From contig CABULU010000015.1 of assembly GCA_902492505.1 (NCBI GenBank), positions 1 through 35,667 on the forward strand: a stretch of DNA of 35,667 nucleotides, read 5' to 3'. Below are positions 6,416 through 14,037 of the stretch, in pieces. This DNA is from an uncultured Eubacteriales bacterium (lineage in GTDB: Bacteria > Bacillota > Clostridia > Oscillospirales > QAKW01). The notes below the pieces were generated by a model that saw only the letters and a list, made by a program, of their open reading frames with translations, did no database searches and had not been told where the DNA came from. Both the position numbers and the translations under genes were made by a program. Numbering within the stretch: position 1 is the stretch's first letter; each line of letters starts with the position of its first letter.

Positions 6416-7897
6416 ATGGCGACGCAAACAGACATATACCGCGACATTGCAACGCGCACGGGCGGGGACATCTATATCGGGGTGGTAGGACCTGTGCGCA
6501 CGGGCAAATCCACGTTTATAAAGAAATTCATGGAGACGCTCGTTATTCCCAATATTCCCAATGAATTTAAGCGCGAGCGCGCGGTTGACGAGCTGCCTCA
6601 GTCCGCCGCCGGAAAAACCATCATGACCACCGAGCCCAAGTTTATACCTGATGAGGCTGTGGAGATTGTTATGGACGATAACGCGCACTTCAATGTGCGT
6701 ATGATAGACTGCGTGGGCTACGTTGTGGACAGCGCGCTGGGTTACATAGAGAACGAACAGCCGCGCCGGGTAATGACGCCGTGGGATGAAAACGAAATGG
6801 AATTTCAGCAGGCGGCGGAAATCGGCACAAGAAAGGTCATCTGCGAGCATTCGACAATCGGTCTTGTAATCACGACAGACGGTAGTATAGGCGAAATTCC
6901 GCGCTCCGATTACGAGCCGGTGGAACGCAGGATAATAGACGAGCTCAAGGCGATAGATAAGCCGTTTGTGCTGCTTGTGAACTCAATGTTCCCGGACAGC
7001 GACAGCGCGCAGACTCTGCGTGCGCGGCTGGAGGAGGAGTATGACGTGCCCGCCATGTGCGTCAACTGTCTTGAGCTTGACCAGAGCGAGATACTTGATA
7101 TAATCAAAACTGTTCTGATGGAATTCCCGCTAAAGCAGATAGAGGTTAATATCCCGGAGTGGATAAACAGTCTTGACAGCTCTCACTGGCTAAAGCGAGA
7201 CATCTGCGCGGCGCTTACAGACAGTGCGCGCGACCTGCACAATATACGTGAGGTCAAAAAGATGGTGGCCGGTCTTTCCGATATGGAGAGGCTGGAAAGC
7301 TGCCGCTTGTCCGGCATGGATCTGGGCGTGGGCAGCGCTGATATAAAGCTTGATTTTGACAAAGAGCTTTATTATAAAATTCTCAGTGAGACGGCGGGCG
7401 TTGATATTGCAAACGACGGTGAGCTTATCGAGTTTATCACCGCCATGTCCTCCGTAAAGGAAAAATACGATAAGATAAAATCCGCCTTTGAGGAGGCGCA
7501 GGCGACAGGCTACGGTATTGTAAATCCGGGTATGGAGGATCTCAGATTAGACGAGCCGGAAATATTTAAGCAGGGCGGACGCTTCGGCGTAAAGCTGAAA
7601 GCGAGCGCACCGTCCTATCACATAATTCAGGCGAACATCAAGGCGGAGGTAAGCCCTATTGTCGGAAGCGAGAAGCAGAGCGAGGAGCTCATTATGTATC
7701 TCATGGAGGACTTTGAGGAAAATCCGCAGAAGATTTGGGAATCCAACATCTTCGGCAAATCTGTTCATGAGCTTGTCAACGAGGGGCTTCAGAACAAGCT
7801 TTCCAAGATGCCGGAGGATGCGCGCTACAAGCTCCAGGAAACACTGTCACGCATTATCAATGAGGGCAGCGGCGGACTTATCTGTATAATTCTTTAA
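6416..7897 (+). CDS. spoIVA: stage IV sporulation protein A (SpoIVA)
   Basis: SpoIVA is the ATPase that polymerises on the forespore surface as the base layer of the spore coat and is also needed for the cortex. The 493-residue product has the Walker A motif GPVRTGKST (25-33), the conserved start TDIYRDIATRTGGDIYIGVV, a MIDCVGYVV region and the C-terminal GGLICIIL that anchors it to the forespore membrane in Bacillus. I chose ATG 6416 because ACGGAGGAGC precedes it and it matches the family start; an earlier in-frame ATG at 6350 lacks a ribosome site. It marks the organism as an endospore former. Confidence 0.98.
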   Translation: MATQTDIYRDIATRTGGDIYIGVVGPVRTGKSTFIKKFMETLVIPNIPNEFKRERAVDELPQSAAGKTIMTTEPKFIPDEAVEIVMDDNAHFNVRMIDCVGYVVDSALGYIENEQPRRVMTPWDENEMEFQQAAEIGTRKVICEHSTIGLVITTDGSIGEIPRSDYEPVERRIIDELKAIDKPFVLLVNSMFPDSDSAQTLRARLEEEYDVPAMCVNCLELDQSEILDIIKTVLMEFPLKQIEVNIPEWINSLDSSHWLKRDICAALTDSARDLHNIREVKKMVAGLSDMERLESCRLSGMDLGVGSADIKLDFDKELYYKILSETAGVDIANDGELIEFITAMSSVKEKYDKIKSAFEEAQATGYGIVNPGMEDLRLDEPEIFKQGGRFGVKLKASAPSYHIIQANIKAEVSPIVGSEKQSEELIMYLMEDFEENPQKIWESNIFGKSVHELVNEGLQNKLSKMPEDARYKLQETLSRIINEGSGGLICIIL

Positions 7898-7918
7898 ATA
7901 GTATATCTGATTTCTGAA

Positions 7919-7947
7919 AGAGGAGCGGAATTTTCCGCTCCTCTTAA
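7919..7947 (+). terminator. terminator of spoIVA
   Basis: AGAGGAGCGGAA pairs perfectly with TTCCGCTCCTCT around a 2-base loop, followed by TAATGTATTTT. It is 22 bases past the stop codon. Confidence 0.8.
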
Positions 7948-7995
7948 TGTATTTTATGCCCAAAAGTGTAAATAATAAGCTGCGGAGGTGATAAT

Positions 7996-8136
7996 ATGCC
8001 GGACAATGAAAAGAGCATCGGAGAGTACATGGACAGTCTGCCTGAATATATACGCGAGAATATTAAGCAGAGCGGTGTTAAAATCGAGAGCGTAGACCAG
8101 CTTGAAAAGATTGCAAAAAGCATACAGGAAAAGTAA
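7996..8136 (+). CDS. small conserved-looking protein of unknown function (46 residues)
   Basis: An ATG preceded by GCGGAGGTGAT opens 46 codons: MPDNEKSIGEYMDSLPEYIR, then a charged, mostly helical stretch ending QLEKIAKSIQEK. A strong ribosome site, a terminator before it and another right after it make a real gene likely. It has no signal peptide, membrane segment or cysteine. The amphipathic helices suggest a small binding partner. It follows spoIVA, but a terminator separates them, so a sporulation role is only a possibility. I do not recognise the family. Confidence 0.7.
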   Translation: MPDNEKSIGEYMDSLPEYIRENIKQSGVKIESVDQLEKIAKSIQEK

Positions 8137-8148
8137 ACCTTAATATTA

Positions 8149-8187
8149 AAATAACCTGCGTACCTTTGCTGCGCAGGTTATTTTTGT
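8149..8187 (+). terminator. terminator of the 46-residue gene
   Basis: AAATAACCTGCG pairs perfectly with CGCAGGTTATTT, and the 3' side runs into TTTTTG. It lies 12 bases past the stop codon. Confidence 0.9.
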
Positions 8188-8216
8188 TATGAAATATTTC
8201 ACAACTCGACTGATTT

Positions 8217-8245
8217 TTGCTTGATTTTATGCGGATTCTTATAAT
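8217..8245 (+). promoter_or_regulatory. upstream promoter candidate for comEC
   Basis: TTGCTT, 17 bases, TATAAT. It lies 77 bases before the comEC start and after the previous terminator. Confidence 0.55.
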
Positions 8246-8270
8246 ATTAGGCTAAATATTCCTCTTGATA

Positions 8271-8299
8271 TTTACATTGCCGTAAATACATTATATACT
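8271..8299 (+). promoter_or_regulatory. downstream promoter candidate for comEC
   Basis: TTTACA, 17 bases, TATACT, 23 bases before the comEC ATG. Together with 8217-8245 it would give two promoters in a row; the sequence cannot tell which is used. Confidence 0.5.
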
Positions 8300-8321
8300 T
8301 AGCTGTGTAAAGGGTGGTAAC

Positions 8322-10610
8322 ATGAGAGGTTTTATTAAGGCACGTCCGCTGTTTTGTATGTGTCTTTGCGGCGCTGTCAGTGCGTTTGTGTGCTCGTTTT
8401 TAAAAAGCGGTATGATTTTTGCATGCTTTTGTGCATTGCTGTTTTCGATGCTTTTTGTTCTGCCGCAAAAGTTTGAGCTGCGCCGCACGGTTTTGCTTAT
8501 GCTTGCTTTTTCGGCTGTTATGGCGCTGTCTTTCTTTGTATATTATAAATTTTCTTATGAAAGGGCGTGCAGGCTTAACGGTCAGACGTTAACGGCAGAC
8601 TGCACCGTGATTTCTCAGTCAAGCCGTACTTTGGGCGGCAGCCTTGCAATTGATGTTAAAATAAACGAGATAACAGGCGGCGCCTCCGATCTCCCTGCGG
8701 GCTGTAAGGTTCGCCTTTATTACGATGACGGCGGGGAACTTGAGCTTGTGCCGAGCGCGAAAATCAAAGCTGAGTTTAATGTGTTTGAAACTCAGGATAA
8801 TGACAAATTTGATTCCGACGGCGTACATATCAGCGCTTATGTTACAAAGCTTTCGGTGACCCGCCCGTACGACTCCGGAGCTCTTTCTTATCAATTCTTT
8901 AAAATCAGAAATTTTGCGGCAGACAGAATAAACTTTAATGACGCGGACGCCTCTGCTTTTATAAAGGGAATGATACTGGGTGATAAGAGCGAAATTTCAG
9001 CTGTCTTTTTAAATAAATTTTCCGAAATCGGCATGTCTCACGTGATGTCAGTCAGCGGAATGCATCTTATGTTCGCCGTTTTGTTTTTTGAATTTATTCT
9101 CTCTGTTTTCGGCGTGGGATATAAGCTGCGCTCGGTATTCTCCTTTGTTGCTGCGGCTCTGTTTTTGGTGCTCAGCGGATTTTCCGTGTCCTGTATCCGT
9201 TCGGCCGTTATGATATCGGTAATGTACGGCGGCAGACTTTTCAACAGATTTTCCGACAGTCTTACATCTCTTTTATTTGCGGTTTTTGTAATACTTTTAA
9301 TGTCTCCGTACAATATCCGAAATCCGTCGTTTCTGCTTTCCGTCTGTGCGACGCTCGGAATAATTGTTTTTGCGCGTATATTCAATTTTGCACGGCTGTT
9401 CAAAATTAAAAACAGCGTTGTAAAAAGGATTGTCAACGCTGTTTTCGGATCTGTTTCGGTTTCGCTTTCCGCATGCGTCGGGTGCCTGCCTGTATTTGTA
9501 CTGATGTTCGGCAAGGTCAACCTTTTGTCGCCGCTTTCCAATCTGCTGCTCATACTCCCGGTGCAGCTAATGTTTTATATGGGCTTTGCGGCGGTTCTTT
9601 TTCCGTTTTTGGCGTCTTTCGCAGGCGCCGTAGTTTCGGTGCTGTATAAATTTGTGAGCTGTGTTGCGGATTTTGAATACGGGCTGAAATATACCTCTGT
9701 CACTGCAGAATATGAATATTTTTATCCTGTGTTTGCAGTGCTTGCGGTGCTTGTCATCGGCATTTTCGTTTATAATGCAAGACTGCCCGAAAAACGTGTG
9801 TACCCGTTTGTTTTGGGATATGCGGTGATTTGCTGCTTGCTGTTTGGCGTAAACTTTATATTTAGCAGAGATACCGTTACGGTTGATTTTGTCGATGTGG
9901 GGCAGGGAAGCTGTACCGTTTTCAGCAAGGATGAGCACGCCGTTATCGTAGACTGCGGCGGCGAGTATTCTGACAGGCTGATTGAAACCTTGCGGTACAG
10001 GTCGGTAAAAAGGATTGAGCTTGTTGCTCTTACCCACACGGACCTTGACCATATAAAATATCTTGACTACTTGATTAATTCATATGAAATTGATAAAATA
10101 ATATATCCGAATTTCGCAGACGATGCGAAAATAGAACGCTCGCTTTCCCGCGCCGCGGAAAACGGAACGCAAGTTTATGTGCTTGAGGACGATGTTTCTT
10201 TTTCTGTTTTAAACGGCGCCGAGCTTTCTGCGTTTGTTTCTATTGCGGACCGGCTGATATCTGATACGAATGTGAGCGCGCTGTATAAGCTGAGCTTTGC
10301 TGAAAGCTCGGTTGTGTGCCCGGGAGATATGGATGTTTATGAGGAGCGTTTGTATCTTGATTACGGAGATGCGCTTGACTGTGATATTCTGCTTGCGGCG
10401 CACCACGGTGCAAACGGCTCTTCCCTTGCGTGGATACTTGAGCTGTATTCGCCGAGGTATTCCGTTATAAGCGTCGGGCGCGACAACGGCTACGGTCATC
10501 CCGGCAAAAAGGCGCTTGCAAGACTTGAAGCAGTGTCGGAGGTTCTGCGCACCGACGAGAGGGGAACAATTACTTTCAGATTAGATAAAAAAGGATACAG
10601 ACTTTCATAA
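8322..10610 (+). CDS. comEC: ComEC/Rec2-type DNA uptake channel protein
   Basis: ComEC forms the membrane channel that brings single-stranded DNA into the cell during transformation. The 762-residue protein has an N-terminal membrane region, a small soluble domain (about 60-165), the multi-helix Competence domain (about 210-480, with GMILGDKSEI and MSHVMSVSGMHLMF), and a C-terminal metallo-beta-lactamase-like domain. That domain shows VDFVDVGQGSC (about 521-531), THTDLDH (about 570) and AAHHGANGSS. Domain order and length match full-length ComEC. GGGTGG precedes the start. It is tightly followed by holA. ComEC is widespread even in bacteria never shown to be competent. Confidence 0.96.
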   Translation: MRGFIKARPLFCMCLCGAVSAFVCSFLKSGMIFACFCALLFSMLFVLPQKFELRRTVLLMLAFSAVMALSFFVYYKFSYERACRLNGQTLTADCTVISQSSRTLGGSLAIDVKINEITGGASDLPAGCKVRLYYDDGGELELVPSAKIKAEFNVFETQDNDKFDSDGVHISAYVTKLSVTRPYDSGALSYQFFKIRNFAADRINFNDADASAFIKGMILGDKSEISAVFLNKFSEIGMSHVMSVSGMHLMFAVLFFEFILSVFGVGYKLRSVFSFVAAALFLVLSGFSVSCIRSAVMISVMYGGRLFNRFSDSLTSLLFAVFVILLMSPYNIRNPSFLLSVCATLGIIVFARIFNFARLFKIKNSVVKRIVNAVFGSVSVSLSACVGCLPVFVLMFGKVNLLSPLSNLLLILPVQLMFYMGFAAVLFPFLASFAGAVVSVLYKFVSCVADFEYGLKYTSVTAEYEYFYPVFAVLAVLVIGIFVYNARLPEKRVYPFVLGYAVICCLLFGVNFIFSRDTVTVDFVDVGQGSCTVFSKDEHAVIVDCGGEYSDRLIETLRYRSVKRIELVALTHTDLDHIKYLDYLINSYEIDKIIYPNFADDAKIERSLSRAAENGTQVYVLEDDVSFSVLNGAELSAFVSIADRLISDTNVSALYKLSFAESSVVCPGDMDVYEERLYLDYGDALDCDILLAAHHGANGSSLAWILELYSPRYSVISVGRDNGYGHPGKKALARLEAVSEVLRTDERGTITFRLDKKGYRLS

Positions 10611-10611
10611 A

Positions 10612-11628
10612 ATGAGTATTAAAACAATTACCGAAAATTTTAAAAAAAAGGATTTTCAGCGGCTGTATTATATCTACGGCGACGAGGAGTATCTTAAGCG
10701 TCACTATTATACTCGGCTGATGGACGGCGCTGTAACCGCGCTGCCCGAATTCAATGCCGTCGAGCTTGACGGGCGCGCGTTTGACCTTGCTGAATTTGAA
10801 AATATTATAAACGGCTATCCGGCAATGTCGGACAGAAAAGCCGTGGGTATTATCGATTTTGACAATTCTCTGCTTAAAAAGAATTTTACGGTTGATTTTA
10901 CTAAAGTGCTCAGCCAAATTCCCGATTTCTGTACGGTTGTGTTTTTGGATACGCAGCTTAAAAACGGCGTGAGCAACGCTGCGCTCTTAAAGGCGATTGA
11001 CAGCTGCGGCGGCGTCTGTGCTAAGGTGGACAAGCCGTCGCCGTCAGGGCTTGTTTCATGGGCGGCGCGGCATTTCAAAAGCGAGGGAAAGAGCATTTCG
11101 GGCGAGGATATACGCTATCTGCTTGAAATTGCCGATACGGATATGCTGTCGCTTAACAATGAAATATCCAAGCTGTGCAGCGGCGTGGCGGGTAACACCG
11201 TTGCGCGCCGGGATATCGACAGGCTTGTTACAAGGAGCATTGAGGCAAACCGATTTGAGATTATCGACGCATTCTGCAAAGGTGATTACGATAGGGTGAA
11301 TTCGGTTATAGACAGACTTTACCGTCAGAATACCGATGATATTATGATTGCAAATGTGTTTTACCGCGCTTTTTTAGATCTGTGGCACGCGCGCGCCGCG
11401 CTGAACGGCGGAAAAACCCAGAGCGATATGGTCCGGGATTTTTCGATGAAACCTTTTGCAGCGGCGAAGGCACTGAAAAATGCCAAAGGCATGAGTATAG
11501 AATTTCTGCATGACGCGGTGCTGCTGTGTTTAAAGCTGGACCGTGAGCTGAAAAGTGCGCCGTTTAACAAGCGAGATTTAATCACCGTGTTTTTGGCGGA
11601 TGTCGTAGGCAGGCGCAGCCGTGGATAA
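10612..11628 (+). CDS. holA: DNA polymerase III delta subunit
   Basis: The delta subunit opens the sliding clamp as part of the clamp loader. The 338-residue product has the HolA start pattern (FQRLYYIYGDEEYLKRHYY), a central DIRYLLEIADTDMLSLNNEISKL region and a helical C-terminal collar domain, all typical of the family. The ATG lies 1 base after the comEC stop, so translation is probably coupled. comEC followed by holA is a common order in Gram-positive bacteria. Confidence 0.95.
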   Translation: MSIKTITENFKKKDFQRLYYIYGDEEYLKRHYYTRLMDGAVTALPEFNAVELDGRAFDLAEFENIINGYPAMSDRKAVGIIDFDNSLLKKNFTVDFTKVLSQIPDFCTVVFLDTQLKNGVSNAALLKAIDSCGGVCAKVDKPSPSGLVSWAARHFKSEGKSISGEDIRYLLEIADTDMLSLNNEISKLCSGVAGNTVARRDIDRLVTRSIEANRFEIIDAFCKGDYDRVNSVIDRLYRQNTDDIMIANVFYRAFLDLWHARAALNGGKTQSDMVRDFSMKPFAAAKALKNAKGMSIEFLHDAVLLCLKLDRELKSAPFNKRDLITVFLADVVGRRSRG

Positions 11629-12226
11629 GCTGCATACTGACAAGCTGATTGTTGTTGAGGGCAGGTATGACAAGCTGAAACTCGAAAACATCGTTGACGC
11701 ACCGGTGATTGCCGTGGGTGGATTTCGGGTTTTTAACGATAAAAAGCTTCATGCTTCGTTGAGGGCGCTTTCAAAAAACGGTGTGATTGTCATAACCGAC
11801 AGCGACAGCGCCGGATATAAAATACGTGTGTTTTTATCTAAAATTCTGCATGACTGTGATATCACCGATGTTTTTGTCCCTCAAATTTGCGGCAAGGAAC
11901 CGCGTAAAAACGTGCCGTCCGCGCAGGGCTTTTTAGGTGTGGAGGGAATTTCCGATGATGTGCTTGTGCGCTGCCTTGAAAGATTCTGTGTGCCGCTCAG
12001 TTTCTTGGAGCATTCGCCGAATGCGTCAAAGGACGGCGATAAAATCACCGTGTCCGACCTGTATGAGCTGGGATATACCGGCACCGACGGCTCACGCCGA
12101 AGAAAGAGTGCGCTTTTGCGCTTTCTTGGCGTGCAGGATGGGGTGTCCAACCGCTTCCTTTTAAAGATACTGAACCAAAGATTTACCAGAAAAGAGCTTG
12201 CGGACTTGAAATTGGATGATAAATGA
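11621..12226 (+). CDS. rnmV: ribonuclease M5 (Toprim domain)
   Basis: RNase M5 performs the final trimming of 5S ribosomal RNA. The 201-residue product begins with a Toprim domain: LIVVEGRYDK (acidic Glu) and VIVITDSDSAG (the DxD motif), followed by PQICGKEPRKN and an extension typical of the family. The start is GTG at 11621, overlapping the last 8 bases of holA in another frame. This fits a comEC-holA-rnmV operon. No ATG gives a better family start. Confidence 0.9.
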   Translation: MDKLHTDKLIVVEGRYDKLKLENIVDAPVIAVGGFRVFNDKKLHASLRALSKNGVIVITDSDSAGYKIRVFLSKILHDCDITDVFVPQICGKEPRKNVPSAQGFLGVEGISDDVLVRCLERFCVPLSFLEHSPNASKDGDKITVSDLYELGYTGTDGSRRRKSALLRFLGVQDGVSNRFLLKILNQRFTRKELADLKLDDK

Positions 12227-12258
12227 TATATACTTGTCAAAAAGTGAGGTAAATTAAA

Positions 12259-13707
12259 ATGATGTGTGAAAACAATGTTAGATTTAACATGCTCGCTGAC
12301 TTCTACGAGTTTACGATGAGCAACGGCTATTTTGAAAAAGGCAAGAGCAATGAAATAGTTTATTTTGATATGTTTTTCAGAAAAATCCCCGACGGCGGCG
12401 GTTTTGCCATCGCGGCGGGTCTTGAACAGGTTATAGACTATATGGAAAACCTGAAGTTTGACAGTGATGAGATTGGGTTTTTGCGTTCCAAGGGGATTTT
12501 CAGCGAGGAGTTTTTGAAATACCTTGAAACGTTTGAGTTTTCCTGCGATGTTTACGCCGTGCCGGAGGGTACGCCAATCTTTCCGGGAGAGCCGATTCTT
12601 ATTGTCCGCGGTCCCGCAATTCAGGCTCAGCTGTTGGAGACGATGGTGCTTTTGACAATAAATCACCAGTCTCTGATTGCTACAAAGGCGTCCCGCATTG
12701 TCCGTGCGGCTCAGGGCCGCGCTGTCAGTGAATTCGGTTCGCGGCGCGCCCAGGGCTACAGCGGCGCTCTGCTGGGCGCACGTGCGGCTTATATTGCAGG
12801 CTGCACCGGTACCTCCAACACGCTGTGCGATATGCTTTACGGTATCCCGTCAGGCGGCACGATGGCTCATAGCTGGGTGCAGAATTTTGACAGCGAGTAT
12901 GAGGCGTTCAAGGCATACGCCGAAATATATCCCGATAATTGCGTTCTGCTTCTCGATACATATAATGTGCTTAAATCCGGCATAGTAAACGCTGTTAAGG
13001 TTTTCAATGAAGTGCTTGTTCCGCGCGGATTCCGCCCCAAGGGCGTGCGTATTGATTCGGGAGATATAACCTACCTCACGAAAAAACTGCGAAAAATACT
13101 TGACGAGAGCGGCTTCCCCGACTGCGGTATAATGGTGTCAAACTCTCTTGACGAGTATATAATCCGCGATACAATTGTGCAGGGTGCACAGATAGACTCC
13201 TTCGGCGTCGGCGAACGACTTATAACGTCAAAAAGCGAGCCGGTTTTCGGCGGAGTGTACAAGCTTGTTGCCGTTGAAGATAAAAACGGAACGGTAATTC
13301 CGAAAATAAAAGTGTCGGAAAACGTTGAAAAAATAACTCTTCCTCATTTTAAAAAGGTGTACAGATTTTATTCCAATGAAACGGGAAAGGCGATGGCAGA
13401 TCTTGTTTCTCTGTTTGACGAGCAAATAGATGATTCAAAACCGTATACACTGTTTGATCCCGTTTATACATGGAAACAAAAAGAAGTGGATAACTTTACT
13501 GCCGTCAATATTCTCAAACCCGTGTTTATCAAGGGAAAGCTTGTGTATAATAAACCGCGCGCGTGTGATATCCGCGAATACTGTCTGGCGCAGATAGATA
13601 CTCTTTGGGATGAGGTTAAGAGATTTGAAAATCCGCATAAATATTATGTCGATTTAACACCTAAGCTGTGGCAAATAAAAACCGATTTACTGAAGAAGTA
13701 TAATTAA
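12259..13707 (+). CDS. pncB: nicotinate phosphoribosyltransferase
   Basis: This enzyme makes nicotinate mononucleotide from nicotinate in the NAD salvage pathway. The 482-residue product shows the family marks: MLADFYEFTMSNGYF near the start, ASRIVRAAQGRAVSEFGSRR, GTSNTLCDMLYGIPSGGTMA, LLLDTYNVLKSG, and GVRIDSGDI for phosphoribosyl binding. Two ATGs lie side by side (12259 and 12262), and either could be used; AGTGAGG lies upstream. It follows rnmV by 32 bases with no terminator between, so co-transcription is likely. Confidence 0.96.
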   Translation: MMCENNVRFNMLADFYEFTMSNGYFEKGKSNEIVYFDMFFRKIPDGGGFAIAAGLEQVIDYMENLKFDSDEIGFLRSKGIFSEEFLKYLETFEFSCDVYAVPEGTPIFPGEPILIVRGPAIQAQLLETMVLLTINHQSLIATKASRIVRAAQGRAVSEFGSRRAQGYSGALLGARAAYIAGCTGTSNTLCDMLYGIPSGGTMAHSWVQNFDSEYEAFKAYAEIYPDNCVLLLDTYNVLKSGIVNAVKVFNEVLVPRGFRPKGVRIDSGDITYLTKKLRKILDESGFPDCGIMVSNSLDEYIIRDTIVQGAQIDSFGVGERLITSKSEPVFGGVYKLVAVEDKNGTVIPKIKVSENVEKITLPHFKKVYRFYSNETGKAMADLVSLFDEQIDDSKPYTLFDPVYTWKQKEVDNFTAVNILKPVFIKGKLVYNKPRACDIREYCLAQIDTLWDEVKRFENPHKYYVDLTPKLWQIKTDLLKKYN

Positions 13708-13718
13708 ATATTGTTTAC

Positions 13719-13792
13719 AAATTGTGCAATATGTCCAAAAAATGCCATGTTAAAATTGTGAAAGGTACATTTTTGGGTAAGTTGCACAATTT
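13719..13792 (+). repeat. 11-base inverted repeat between pncB and the ABC operon
   Basis: AAATTGTGCAA (13719-13729) matches TTGCACAATTT (13782-13792) in inverted order across 52 bases. A related AAAATTGTG sits between. The right arm is followed by ATTTTTTAATT. It could be a loose terminator for pncB or paired binding sites for a regulator of the next operon. The gene-free stretch 13708-14037 otherwise holds only the promoter and leader hairpin listed separately. Confidence 0.35.
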
Positions 13793-13889
13793 ATTTTTTA
13801 ATTAAAATAAATAAGAGCCCTTAAAAATGCAGATTTTGAAAAATAACGCACATTGTACATGCTTTGTTCTTTTTTTATTAATATTATTA

Positions 13890-13918
13890 TTGCATTGATT
13901 TCGAAATTTTGTTATAAT
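13890..13918 (+). promoter_or_regulatory. promoter of the ABC-transporter operon
   Basis: TTGCAT, 17 bases, TATAAT, leaving a leader of about 110 bases before the first gene at 14038. No other strong promoter was seen inside the eight-gene operon. Confidence 0.7.
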
Positions 13919-13950
13919 CAACTAATGTAAAGCAGTATGCAATTATGTGA

Positions 13951-13985
13951 ACTGTCGGAATTGCCGGTTCGGACAGTGACTTTTT
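13951..13985 (+). promoter_or_regulatory. leader hairpin with T-run (possible attenuator)
   Basis: ACTGTC pairs with GACAGT (13951-13956 with 13972-13977), with an inner GAA/TTC pairing, then GAC and TTTTT. It lies inside the leader, between promoter and first gene, so it could end transcripts early. No competing structure or known riboswitch is recognised. Confidence 0.35.
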
Positions 13986-14037
13986 GCAAAATGCTGCGCA
14001 ATACGACATGTATATTATTGAAGCGGAGGTATCCATA

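Noticed and set aside
5729..6850. 373-residue open frame on the minus strand
   Set aside because: It lies antisense across the PstS-like gene and spoIVA, which both have strong ribosome sites and family motifs. Its product is rich in Arg, His and Leu with no recognisable domain.
9038..10052. minus-strand frames inside comEC
   Set aside because: comEC is full length with its expected domains; these frames are its shadow.
11881..12666. 261-residue minus-strand frame across rnmV and pncB
   Set aside because: It spans the junction of two well-supported plus-strand genes and shows no family signature.
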